NCBI RefSeq assembly: GCF_037969725.1
Contig: NZ_CP150203.1
Coordinates: 6,625,501 to 6,689,500 of the forward strand
Reading direction: 5' to 3'
Length of the DNA stretch: 64,000 bases
Origin: Paenibacillus sp. FSL W8-0426
GTDB taxonomy: Bacteria > Bacillota > Bacilli > Paenibacillales > Paenibacillaceae
Shown one piece after another: positions 17,591 through 26,052 of this stretch. Under the pieces are notes generated by a model. It was not told the DNA's origin. It did no database searches and worked only from the letters and a program-made list of their open reading frames with translations. Position 1 is the first letter of the stretch. The number at the start of each line of letters is the position of its first letter. The translations under genes were made by a program, and so were the position numbers.

Positions 17591-17875
17591 TTAATCTACG
17601 TATCCGGCGTGTCCTTTCTCGATCAGGTAATCCATTTCGGCATCGAGAATGCTCTCCACCGTCAGTTCGTCCAGCTTGACATCCTTGCGGCCAACAATGT
17701 AGTCGGCCAAATCGTCGCCGTCAATGTCCACGTCGCCTTTGGCGTTCTGATGGGCGCGGTTGATATATTCCTGCTCATGCTTCAGGACAAGCGCGATATC
17801 CGCTTGGCCGGCCTTCGTTTTGTCTGCGATATATTGCATCATTTCCTGCTCGTTGATTGCATTTGATTCTGACAT
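17591..17875 (-). CDS. Small acidic hypothetical protein
   Basis: 94 residues, predicted soluble and helical, strongly acidic (a D/E-rich stretch around GDVDIDGDDLADYI). No cysteines, signal peptide or membrane segment. An AGGGAG site lies about 11 bases before the ATG. I do not recognise a family with a known function. It lies between the SDR terminator and the two-component system, probably as its own transcript. Confidence 0.65.
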   Translation of the reverse strand: MSESNAINEQEMMQYIADKTKAGQADIALVLKHEQEYINRAHQNAKGDVDIDGDDLADYIVGRKDVKLDELTVESILDAEMDYLIEKGHAGYVD

Positions 17876-17985
17876 GTTATGTTGTCCACTCCCTCGGTTC
17901 TTTTCCTTCTGTTATTGTAGCATAGCCATGCCCCAAGCAGGCATGCATTATGCCTGCTTCGCCAATTTTGCCGCCATGGTGCTGC

Positions 17986-19278
17986 TTATTGCGGCAACCG
18001 GACATAGAAAGTAGCGCCTTCGCCCACAACGCTTCGGGCAAAGATTTCGCCCCGATGCTGTTCTACGATGGAACGCGCAATGGCCAGTCCGAGTCCATGG
18101 CCACCATGCTTTCGAGCCCTGGAAGCATCTGTCCGATAGAAGCGGTCGAAGATTCGCTCCAGATGTTCTGGCGCGATCCCCTCACCGGTATTGGACACGG
18201 CAAGCTGAACGCCGTGATTATGGTATTTTTTCAGCGTCAGATTCACCGCCCCCCGGGGACCGGAGTATTTCACGGCATTATCGAGCAGAATGAGAATGAC
18301 CTGCTGGATCTGCTCGCTGTTGCCATTCACCATGAGTTCAGGCTCCACGCTGTAATCAAGGGATATGTTTTTTTCGAAAATAACGGCCTCCATCGTCAAA
18401 ATCACGGTCTCCACCACCTCGCTCAGATTAAAGCGGGCATGGATCATGCTTGCTCGGCTATCATCCATTTCGGTCAGGTACAGCAGGTTGCTCGTCAACC
18501 CGGCCATCCGTTCCGTTTCCGATTTGATGTAATGCAGCCATTTCGATTGGTTGGCAATCGTATCTTCGCTGTTGGCCAGCAGTACGTCGGTATTGGTATT
18601 AATGATGGCCAGCGGCGTTTTCAACTCATGGGATGCATCGGCAATGAACTGCTTCTGTTTATCGAAAGCTTCCCTCACAGGGGCAATTGACCGGTTCGCA
18701 AAATAACGACTCAGGAAAAAAATGACGATCAACATCACCAATCCTACAATGGCAAATGTATAAACCAGGTTCGTCAGAATGCCTTGCTGCGCCGTAACGT
18801 CCATAAATACGATCATGTTGCTTGCACTGCCGGAATCGACGACGTACGCCCACTCCGTTCCGTTCAGCGAAAACTGTCCGACTGCACGGCTCGACCGTTC
18901 GGAACGGTCGACTTTCGCGAGCGCCTCTTCATAGAAGCTGTCTTCCGCCTCGAATCTGGACTGCTTCTCCGTCATGTTCCACTGGCTGTCCGTCTTTACC
19001 ATGAACGACAAGGAACGCGAAGGCGGAGAATTGGGGTCGTCCATGGGGCCTCCCCCGAACCCCGGCGAACGCATGTCTCCCAAGCTGCTGTTTCCCTGTC
19101 CGTTATGCGACATTTTGGGCGCATGATAGAAGTCGGATACTTTGTACAGCTCCATGTTCGTATCCCGCTGCACGTTCTGATACGTGATCACATAGATGGT
19201 CGTGAAAGCAACCAGCATCATGATGGAGATGGATACCAGATTGACGACCAGGAATCGGTTCCGAAGCTGCCGGAACAT
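17986..19278 (-). CDS. Sensor histidine kinase, OmpR-partner type
   Basis: 430 residues. First membrane helix about 10-32, an extracytoplasmic region about 35-180, and a second helix about 185-205. Then a HisKA domain with the acceptor His in DASHELKTPLAI, N box (ILLDNAVKYSG) and G boxes (VSNTGEGI, HGGHGLGLAIA). The start overlaps the regulator stop by one base (TGATG), so translation is coupled. Next to the VTC/DUF4956 operon and sharing an operator with it, this pair probably senses an envelope or phosphate-type signal. Confidence 0.92.
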   Translation of the reverse strand: MFRQLRNRFLVVNLVSISIMMLVAFTTIYVITYQNVQRDTNMELYKVSDFYHAPKMSHNGQGNSSLGDMRSPGFGGGPMDDPNSPPSRSLSFMVKTDSQWNMTEKQSRFEAEDSFYEEALAKVDRSERSSRAVGQFSLNGTEWAYVVDSGSASNMIVFMDVTAQQGILTNLVYTFAIVGLVMLIVIFFLSRYFANRSIAPVREAFDKQKQFIADASHELKTPLAIINTNTDVLLANSEDTIANQSKWLHYIKSETERMAGLTSNLLYLTEMDDSRASMIHARFNLSEVVETVILTMEAVIFEKNISLDYSVEPELMVNGNSEQIQQVILILLDNAVKYSGPRGAVNLTLKKYHNHGVQLAVSNTGEGIAPEHLERIFDRFYRTDASRARKHGGHGLGLAIARSIVEQHRGEIFARSVVGEGATFYVRLPQ

Positions 19279-19955
19279 CAGGAAGTCTCCTCAAGCACAT
19301 AACCTACGCCCCGAATCGTATTGATCCGAACTTCGGAGTGCAGAAACGTCAATTTTTTGCGCAAAAAGGAGATGTACACTTCGACGTTGTTGTATTCCAC
19401 GTCGGAGTCGAAGCCCCACAGCTTTTCGATGATCTGCTCCTTGGACGTAATCGCCTGCTTCCGGGTAATCAGCAGTTCGAGCAGCTCGTTTTCCTTCAGG
19501 TTCAGCTTGATCTCTTTGCCTTGTACCTTCAGCTTCAGCTGCGCGGTGTTCAGTTCGATGTCCCCAAACTTCAACGCATCCTCGGGTACAACCTCGCCCT
19601 TCCGTCTCAGCGCCGCCCGAATTCGGGCCAGCAGCTCCTCTGTCGCAAACGGCTTGGCGATATAATCGTCTGCGCCGTAATCCAGTCCGGCGACCTTGTC
19701 CGAAATTTCCCCTTTGGCCGTCAGCAAAATGACCGGCGTATGATTTCCTTCTGCACGCAGCTTCTTAAGTACGGTAATGCCATCCATTTCCGGCATCATG
19801 ATGTCCAGCAGCAGCAGATCGTAAATGCCGCTGAGCGCATTATCCAAACCCGATCTTCCATCATGTACGATATCCACGGAGTAATTGTGTTTTTTCAATA
19901 TTTGCGACACGGCTTCTGCCAGGTGAACCTCATCTTCCGCAATTAATATTCTCAT
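19278..19955 (-). CDS. OmpR/PhoB-type response regulator
   Basis: 225 residues. Receiver domain with the acidic pair in IAEDE, acceptor Asp in LLLLDIMMPEMDG and Lys in YIAKPF. The C-terminal winged helix (about 130-225) contains KENELLELLI and NTIRGVGYVL. The start MRILIAEDE at 19955 follows a GGGATGG-type site; an in-frame ATG at 19976 is possible. Two copies of an 11-base direct-repeat site flank the divergent intergenic region (20028-20051 and 20155-20179), suggesting autoregulation and control of the VTC operon. Confidence 0.92.
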   Translation of the reverse strand: MRILIAEDEVHLAEAVSQILKKHNYSVDIVHDGRSGLDNALSGIYDLLLLDIMMPEMDGITVLKKLRAEGNHTPVILLTAKGEISDKVAGLDYGADDYIAKPFATEELLARIRAALRRKGEVVPEDALKFGDIELNTAQLKLKVQGKEIKLNLKENELLELLITRKQAITSKEQIIEKLWGFDSDVEYNNVEVYISFLRKKLTFLHSEVRINTIRGVGYVLEETS

Positions 19956-20027
19956 CGTCTTTCCATCCCTCTGCATGTGAATTGGTTTCCTATGTTTTCT
20001 TCTATTATACCTGCTCATTGTATCCTT

Positions 20028-20051
20028 CCAACCTTGAATCAACCTTAATTC
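20028..20051. promoter_or_regulatory. Direct-repeat operator near the response-regulator gene
   Basis: CCAACCTTGAATC then AACCTTAATTC: two 11-base half-sites in direct repeat, the usual layout for OmpR-family regulators. The first 12 bases recur exactly, inverted, at 20168-20179. Confidence 0.6.
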
Positions 20052-20154
20052 GGAGACTCTTCCCCCCTTATCAATAAACGGGTTTGGCCCTTGTTCCAAA
20101 TTTTTTTCACACAACTATTATAGGAAGGTAAAGAAATGTTAACGGAATGTAAAA

Positions 20155-20179
20155 CCATTTAAGATTCATTCAAGGTTGG
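20155..20179. promoter_or_regulatory. Direct-repeat operator before the VTC operon
   Basis: On the minus strand it reads CCAACCTTGAATG then AATCTTAAATG, the same 11-base direct-repeat pattern as 20028-20051. It ends about six bases before a possible -10 (TAAGAT, 20185-20190), so it covers the -35, where an OmpR-type activator normally binds. Confidence 0.6.
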
Positions 20180-20255
20180 CGCTCTAAGATACAGACATAA
20201 CAGCAAGACATGATGCACCACAACATACAAAACACAGCGAAAGGAATGACATGAA

Positions 20256-21074
20256 ATGGCGATTGAAGTATTCAACCGATACGAGAGCAAATACCTCCTG
20301 ACGGATGAGCAATACGAAGCCTTCTACAACGACTTGCTGCATTATATGGAACTGGACGAGTACAACAAAAAGCATGAGTTCTACTCCATAAGCAACCTCT
20401 ACTTCGACACGCCGCAGGATTCGCTGATCCGGGCCAGCCTTTCCAAACCGAAATACAAGGAGAAGCTGAGACTCCGGGCCTACGGCGTACCCGAACAGAA
20501 TGCCAAGGTATATCTGGAGATCAAAAAGAAAGTGTTCGGCCTGGTGAACAAACGGCGCACCGCGTTGAAGCTGGACGAGGCTTATGAATTCGTCCGCACC
20601 GGACAGGCGCCTGACCTGGCTGATTATATGAACAAACAAGTCGTTGAAGAAATCAAATATTTCCTCCGCCTGTACGACCTGGAGCCTAAAGTTTATCTGG
20701 CTTATGAACGCAAGGCGCTGTTTGACAAAAACAGCCGCGATCTCCGGATCACCTTTGATACCAACATCCGCAGCCGCCGATATGACCTGAAACTGGAGCA
20801 AGGAGATTACGGCGAACCGCTTGTCGAGGATGGGCGATGGCTGATGGAGGTCAAAGCGGAAAAAACCGTTCCGTTCTGGCTGTCGCAGCTGCTGTCTGAG
20901 CACGGCTTGTACCGTGTCGGGTTCTCCAAATACGGCAATGAGTTCAAACGACTGGCGAGAACCACCAACTTGAATTACCAAGGCGAGCGCATGCTCGTAC
21001 CCGGCACGGACTTCAATCCGGCCATGCAACCAAATCAAAAGATCAGAGAAAGAGAGAGTGTAGTATATGCTTGA
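20256..21074 (+). CDS. VTC-domain polyphosphate polymerase-like protein
   Basis: 272 residues with the VTC/tunnel (CYTH-like triphosphate tunnel) fold: NRYESKYLL at the N-terminus, KLRLRAYG, YLEIKKKV, AYERKAL, RITFDTNIRSR and LMEVKAEKTVPFWL supply the alternating basic and acidic residues that line the tunnel. In yeast Vtc4, this domain makes polyphosphate from ATP. Here there is no SPX or membrane part; the next gene, overlapping by eight bases, supplies the membrane protein. GAAAGGA precedes the ATG. Activity in bacteria is inferred from the fold. Confidence 0.85.
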   Translation: MAIEVFNRYESKYLLTDEQYEAFYNDLLHYMELDEYNKKHEFYSISNLYFDTPQDSLIRASLSKPKYKEKLRLRAYGVPEQNAKVYLEIKKKVFGLVNKRRTALKLDEAYEFVRTGQAPDLADYMNKQVVEEIKYFLRLYDLEPKVYLAYERKALFDKNSRDLRITFDTNIRSRRYDLKLEQGDYGEPLVEDGRWLMEVKAEKTVPFWLSQLLSEHGLYRVGFSKYGNEFKRLARTTNLNYQGERMLVPGTDFNPAMQPNQKIRERESVVYA

Positions 21075-21747
21075 TTCCATTTTCAGTTCCGCCCTGACCG
21101 ATACCACCCTGACATTCAGCAGCGCCGTACTTACGATTGGCCTGGCCATCCTGATGGGGGCCATCATCAGCCTCACATACATGAAGACCAACGCTAACAC
21201 ATACTCGCAAAGCTTCACCTTGACCATGGTTGTGCTCCCCGTCATCGTCGCCATCATCATCCTGCTCATCGGCAGCAACGTAGCCCGCGCCTTCAGCTTG
21301 GCCGGCGCCTTCTCCATCATCCGGTTCCGAAGTGCGCCCGGCGACCCGAAAGACATTGCTTACGTCCTGTTCACCATGGCTTCCGGTCTGGCCTGCGGTG
21401 TCGGCGCTTTCGGATATGCAATCCTGTTCACCATCATCTTGTGTGTATTGATGTTTGTACTGAGCCACTTCAAATTCGGCGCCAAGAAGAGCCAGCAAAA
21501 ATTGCTTAAAGTCACCATTCCCGAAAATCTGAGCTATGAAGAAGCTTTTGACGAAGTCTTCAAACAATTCAATGTGCAGTATCAGTTGAACAAAGTGAGA
21601 ACGACCGAACTTGGCAGCTTGTACGAACTGGTTTACCTCGTCCACATCGGCCAAAACGTCAATCAAAAGGAATTCCTCGACGCCGTTCGTACACGCAACG
21701 GCAACCTGGACATCTCCCTGAACATGGCCCCGACGCCAGAATATTAA
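21067..21747 (+). CDS. DUF4956 membrane protein
   Basis: 226 residues with four predicted membrane helices in the first 145 residues, including GSNVARAFSLAGAFSIIRFR, the DUF4956 hallmark, and a soluble C-terminal ferredoxin-like part. The ATG lies eight bases inside the end of the VTC gene, so the two are coupled. DUF4956 genes usually stand beside VTC-domain genes; a channel or anchor for the polymerase is an inference, since no function is established. Confidence 0.85.
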   Translation: MLDSIFSSALTDTTLTFSSAVLTIGLAILMGAIISLTYMKTNANTYSQSFTLTMVVLPVIVAIIILLIGSNVARAFSLAGAFSIIRFRSAPGDPKDIAYVLFTMASGLACGVGAFGYAILFTIILCVLMFVLSHFKFGAKKSQQKLLKVTIPENLSYEEAFDEVFKQFNVQYQLNKVRTTELGSLYELVYLVHIGQNVNQKEFLDAVRTRNGNLDISLNMAPTPEY

Positions 21748-21785
21748 GCACCACACATTTCTAATAATGAAGGGAACGATATTGT

Positions 21786-24116
21786 ATGAATAAGAAAACA
21801 TGGATTGCAGGAAGCAAATTATGGTCCGTCGTCATGATTGCCGCCATTGCTACGGCATGCGGCGCCCCCGCAGCAACCAATACCAGCGCCAGCGCGGCAA
21901 CCACATCAACTGCGGTGACAGCTTCCAAATCCGTCACCGCCAATGAGCAAACTTCCGTTAAATTCGCCGACCTCGTCTCATTGGATGCGGATGACACCAA
22001 TGTAAGCTGGAGCGAATCCGATGCTACAACCATCAAACTGAACGGCACGACGGCAGCCATTACCGGTTCGGGTGCCAAGGCAGCGAACGGATCGGTGACG
22101 ATCTCCGAAGCCGGAACTTATGTACTGAGCGGCAAACTGACAGACGGCCAGATCATCGTCAATGTGACCGACAAGGAGACCGTGCACATCGTGTTGAACG
22201 GCGTAACGATCCATGACAACGACAGCTCTGCCATCTACATTCAAGAAGCGAAGGGCAAAGCCGTCATTACGCTGCAGGAAGGCACCGTGAACACCTTGTC
22301 CGACGGCAAAGAGTATGTATATGCCGACGACGCCACGGATGAGCCTGATGCAGCCGTCTACAGCAAAGGCGACCTGACCTTTAACGGAACGGGCACGCTG
22401 AATGTCACAGGCAATTACAACGAAGGCATTACGAGCAAAGACGATCTGAAAATCGTCAGCGGCACATTTAACGTTAAATCGGTAGGGAGCGGCATCAAAG
22501 GTAAGGACATGCTGGCTATCAAAGACGGCAATATTACCGTGGATGCCGGCGGGGACGGTATTAAGTCCAACAATGACACGGATGCGGACAAAGGATTCGT
22601 AGCCATTGCAGGCGGTACATTCAACATCACCAGCGCCAACGACGGCATTCAAGCAGAGACGATGCTTGTCACGGATGGCGGTACATTCAATATCGTCACC
22701 GGCGGCGGCAGCGCCAATGCACCCGAGAAAGTGGAAGAAGGCCCTAGCGGGGGCGGCTTTGGTGGAGGACGGTTCGGCGACGGCATGACTCCTCCGGATA
22801 GACCTTCGGGCGATGGCAGCTCGACTTACGGAACACCTTCATCGGGATCGGCTTCTACCAGCTCCAGCGGTTCGGCAACGGCAGCCCCAACAGCGCCGCC
22901 AACCAGCCAAAGCACAATGAAAACGGACACCACTGGCAGCTCCACCGATGCGAGCACGACGGAAACGACGGATACCACCGAAACCGAAAGTACAAGCGCC
23001 AAGGCGCTCAAAGCAGGAACCAACATTGTCGTGAATGGCGGTACGTTCACCATCGACGCGATGGATGATTCCGTACACAGTAACGGCAACGTCACCGTGA
23101 ACGATGGCAAACTATCCATCCTCACTGGCGATGACGGGCTCCATGCCGACCTTACCCTTACCATTAACGGCGGTACAATCGACATCGACAAGAGTTATGA
23201 AGGCCTTGAAGGCAGCATCATTAACATGAATGGCGGCGACGTCGATCTGATCGCTTCGGATGACGGCGTGAATGCATCTGGCGATGGAACCGCTGCTACA
23301 GCGACAACGGACGCCGCGACAGATACTTCTGCGGACACAAGCACGGATGACGCTGCTTCCACAGAAGCAACAGACAGCACAACAACAGCAGATTCCGCAA
23401 CAGACAACGGCGCTCCACAAGGCTTCGGCGGTCCTGGCGGCGGCGGAAACAGCAATAACGAGCTGAACATCACCGGCGGTACACTGACTCTTGATGCTGG
23501 CGGCGACGGGCTGGATTCGAACGGTTCGATCACGATGACGGGCGGTACAGTTATCGTGAACGGCCCGACAACGGACGGTAATGGGCCACTCGACTATGAC
23601 GGTACCTTCGAAATGACGGGCGGATTCCTCATCGCTGCAGGCAGCGCAGGCATGGCTCAAGCTCCTGGCGACACATCGAGCCAGTATTCTATCGGGATGA
23701 CATTTACCGATACGCAAAAAGCAGGCACGCTCGTTCATCTGGAAGACAGTGAAGGCAATACGATCATGACCTTTGCGCCAAGCAAATCCTATCGCTCCGT
23801 CGTCATCAGCTCTCCGGATCTGAAAGAAAACGGAACGTACACGTTCTATACGGGCGGTACATCGACAGGAACCGAAACAGACGGCCTGTACACCGACGGC
23901 ACTTACTCGGGCGGTACCAAAGTAGTTGAATTCCAAACGTCCAGTGTCATTACCTGGGTCAATGAATCCGGCGTAACGACTGCTCCATCGGGCATGGGCT
24001 TTGGCGGTGGCGGTCGCGGCATGGGCAGACCGGGAAGCAGCACCCAAACTCAAGGCGGAACGACGGAAACGACGGGAACCGTCGTGGATAACAGCACGAC
24101 AAGCTCCGAGAAGTAA
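21786..24116 (+). CDS. Beta-helix carbohydrate-binding lipoprotein (DUF4353/Cthe_2159-like)
   Basis: 776 residues. Signal peptide with lipobox ATAC near residue 25, then a Thr/Ala-rich tether. The body repeats short turns such as GGTFNI, GGDGIKSN, GDDGLHAD and GGDGLDSN, typical of a right-handed parallel beta-helix with Asp-lined calcium sites. Two low-complexity Ser/Thr/Gly linkers (about residues 315-405 and 500-560) interrupt the helix. Cthe_2159 from Clostridium binds polygalacturonate and cellulose. It is the last gene of the VTC-DUF4956 operon and should sit on the outer face of the membrane or wall. Confidence 0.82.
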   Translation: MNKKTWIAGSKLWSVVMIAAIATACGAPAATNTSASAATTSTAVTASKSVTANEQTSVKFADLVSLDADDTNVSWSESDATTIKLNGTTAAITGSGAKAANGSVTISEAGTYVLSGKLTDGQIIVNVTDKETVHIVLNGVTIHDNDSSAIYIQEAKGKAVITLQEGTVNTLSDGKEYVYADDATDEPDAAVYSKGDLTFNGTGTLNVTGNYNEGITSKDDLKIVSGTFNVKSVGSGIKGKDMLAIKDGNITVDAGGDGIKSNNDTDADKGFVAIAGGTFNITSANDGIQAETMLVTDGGTFNIVTGGGSANAPEKVEEGPSGGGFGGGRFGDGMTPPDRPSGDGSSTYGTPSSGSASTSSSGSATAAPTAPPTSQSTMKTDTTGSSTDASTTETTDTTETESTSAKALKAGTNIVVNGGTFTIDAMDDSVHSNGNVTVNDGKLSILTGDDGLHADLTLTINGGTIDIDKSYEGLEGSIINMNGGDVDLIASDDGVNASGDGTAATATTDAATDTSADTSTDDAASTEATDSTTTADSATDNGAPQGFGGPGGGGNSNNELNITGGTLTLDAGGDGLDSNGSITMTGGTVIVNGPTTDGNGPLDYDGTFEMTGGFLIAAGSAGMAQAPGDTSSQYSIGMTFTDTQKAGTLVHLEDSEGNTIMTFAPSKSYRSVVISSPDLKENGTYTFYTGGTSTGTETDGLYTDGTYSGGTKVVEFQTSSVITWVNESGVTTAPSGMGFGGGGRGMGRPGSSTQTQGGTTETTGTVVDNSTTSSEK

Positions 24117-24144
24117 GCACGCCTCCCGGCAGCACAGGATAAAA

Positions 24145-24186
24145 AAACAACCTAAGTCCACCAATATGGGCTTAGGTTGTTTCGTT
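24145..24186. terminator. Bidirectional terminator between lipoprotein and methyltransferase
   Basis: AACAACCTAAG pairs with CTTAGGTTGTT around 24147-24181. The minus strand ends in T7, the plus strand in TTTCG, so it works best for the methyltransferase transcript. Confidence 0.8.
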
Positions 24187-24238
24187 GTCGGATCGTTGTG
24201 CGGTCATGTTGTGGCCAATATCAGCCCGAACAAACTTT

Positions 24239-24814
24239 TTAAAATACATACACGTACACCTTGGTGCGCTGCGCATCCCTGCACGTAATCGTACGCAGCG
24301 GCTTCTTGCCCGGCAGCGCAAAACAGACGCTGATCACCCGCGCTCCCGGAGGAAGCTCCTTGCTGAACTTGTCCATAAGCCGTTCCATCGCGCCAGGGAA
24401 CAAATAACAAATAACCCCGTCGGCATGCTCGTAGGAACTGCTGTAGATATCTCCCCGCAGGAAACGGAGGCGCCCTTCCAGCGACTGGCGCTGGCCAAGC
24501 ATTCGGCGCAGCCGGATACTCAGGAATGCCAGCAATCGGGACGACCATAGCGGCACAAGCGAGTTTTCGATGCCCAATAACCGTTTGCCCGGACAATGCC
24601 GAACGACGTCAAGGCTTAGCGTCCCCCAGCCGGAGCCTGCCTCAATCAAATCGCCGTAACCCGGAATGCGATTGACCTCCCGGATGACCGCCCTTCGGAC
24701 CACCCCGGACGTCGGCATGGGCGAAATGCCGTTTTTCCAACTATAAAGTACGATGGATATGACCGCCAATAACACGATAACAGCCATAATCCACGGGAGA
24801 AAATGAATGGCCAA
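24239..24814 (-). CDS. Membrane-anchored class I SAM-dependent methyltransferase
   Basis: 191 residues: one N-terminal membrane helix (about 5-25), then a Rossmann methyltransferase with motif I EAGSGWGTLSLDV, an acidic residue in LLGIENS (motif II) and the LRGDIYS motif. The TTG at 24814 is the likely start, with GGGGAGGG seven bases upstream. It lies 33 bases downstream of the FHA-winged-helix gene and is probably co-transcribed. The substrate is unknown; the short helical insert after motif II is unlike rRNA methylases. Confidence 0.78.
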   Translation of the reverse strand: MAIHFLPWIMAVIVLLAVISIVLYSWKNGISPMPTSGVVRRAVIREVNRIPGYGDLIEAGSGWGTLSLDVVRHCPGKRLLGIENSLVPLWSSRLLAFLSIRLRRMLGQRQSLEGRLRFLRGDIYSSSYEHADGVICYLFPGAMERLMDKFSKELPPGARVISVCFALPGKKPLRTITCRDAQRTKVYVYVF

Positions 24815-24847
24815 AGGAAACCCTCCCCGGCATGTACTCCTATTCCG

Positions 24848-25528
24848 TCAGCCGATCGCATTTTGAACATGCGATTTCATGTACACGCCTTTTTTGTACA
24901 CCGACTTGATCGTGAAATGCTCTCCCAGCTTCCGGTTCGTCCGGTAAATGAGCGAGTTGATCTCGTCGATCCCCACCGGATCGCTCTCGACGATGCTTCG
25001 CTCGGGCCATACTTGGCTGACGATCTGCTCCCGGGTCACAAAATGATCGAGCTGGCTGTACAGCAGCTTGAACAACTGGAATTCCTTTTTGGACAGCGGA
25101 ATCTCCAGCGTGCCCACCTGCACCGTCTGCAAATGATCGTGTACCCGCACACCCTCGCCGAACAAATCCGCGATCCGGTATTCTCTCGTTTCCTCGATGT
25201 CGCTCTCGGCGCGAAGCTGGATGAGCCCATTCACGAGCGTGATGCTGTCCCCTTCAGCAAACGGATATTTCTCGAAAGGAACGAGCCTCTGCCCGTTCAG
25301 CTCGGTTCCGTTTTTACTGTCCAAATCCTCAATCCACAACTGATGCAGCCCATCGTAATGAATCCGGCAGTGCAATTTCGATATCAATTGATTGTATACG
25401 GATAGGTCCGATTCGCCGCTACCCGTGTATCGCCCCACCGTAATGGATCGGTTCTTGGCAACGTAAGCGAAAGAACCGTCGCTCTCCTGGCCGGGCGTGC
25501 GAATGACGATTTTGGCCGTCTCCCGCAT
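24848..25528 (-). CDS. FHA domain fused to OmpR-type winged-helix domain
   Basis: 226 residues. Residues about 20-105 form an FHA phosphothreonine-binding domain: GRYTGSGESDLSV, the SKLHCRI core and DLDSKNGTELNG. Residues about 125-220 form a winged helix of the OmpR C-terminal type (LSKKEFQLFKLLYS, VTREQIVSQVWPE, INSLIYRTNRKLGE). This suggests a transcription factor steered by Ser/Thr phosphorylation rather than by a receiver. The ATG follows AAAGGGGG. It forms an operon with the membrane methyltransferase. The kinase partner is not in the window. Confidence 0.85.
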   Translation of the reverse strand: MRETAKIVIRTPGQESDGSFAYVAKNRSITVGRYTGSGESDLSVYNQLISKLHCRIHYDGLHQLWIEDLDSKNGTELNGQRLVPFEKYPFAEGDSITLVNGLIQLRAESDIEETREYRIADLFGEGVRVHDHLQTVQVGTLEIPLSKKEFQLFKLLYSQLDHFVTREQIVSQVWPERSIVESDPVGIDEINSLIYRTNRKLGEHFTIKSVYKKGVYMKSHVQNAIG

Positions 25529-25707
25529 GACTGATTCCCCCTTTGAATAGGGCTTTTCCTCTGCCTGGCTTGTCCAATGACAGCTTCATCAGATTTGTTC
25601 CATTGTTTGCACGCATTGCGATATTTATAGTGTATACAGGCACCCTTCAGGCCTTTTCCATTTTGGCATTCGCAAACTCAAGCATATCCACCAGAGAGGT
25701 ACCCCAA

Positions 25708-25848
25708 ATGAAAAAAAAGAACGTTTTGATCTATGTGCTGCTGGCATTTGCCTTGTCCATCACGTTAACGGTATTGTCCCACATGAACGGAGATGACGGT
25801 GAGTCGCTCCAAATCACTCCGGCTGCCGAAACGTCCTGGATCAAGTAA
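25708..25848 (+). CDS. Small single-span membrane protein
   Basis: 46 residues: MKKKN, a hydrophobic helix (about 6-24), then an acidic soluble tail ending ETSWIK. The ATG at 25708 has AGAGAGGT at 25693-25700. It could be a membrane microprotein or a short secreted peptide. It is divergent from the FHA gene. The reading frame extends upstream to 25543 without a better site. Confidence 0.5.
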   Translation: MKKKNVLIYVLLAFALSITLTVLSHMNGDDGESLQITPAAETSWIK

Positions 25849-26052
25849 CCCGTCCATCGGCGCATTGGCGTCAATCCAGCCCACATGCTTTCATTCCATT
25901 CTATTATAACGCGAAAAGCGCAAAAAGCGTTTCATTAATGTCATGGAGACGAAACAGGCCCCATCGACTGCCATACGGCAGCCAGGGGACCCGAATCATG
26001 TCACTCCGCCATTTCGTTTGATAACTTACGAGGCACGGCCTGCCTGAAGAAA

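Noticed and set aside
20184..21356. 390-codon minus-strand frame across the VTC and DUF4956 genes
   Set aside because: Plus-strand genes have ribosome binding sites, overlap coupling and recognisable domains; the antisense frame has neither a site nor recognisable motifs.
23112..24164. 350-codon minus-strand frame opposite the beta-helix lipoprotein
   Set aside because: Product of the repetitive Gly/Thr/Asp coding; Cys/Arg-rich translation without any fold.
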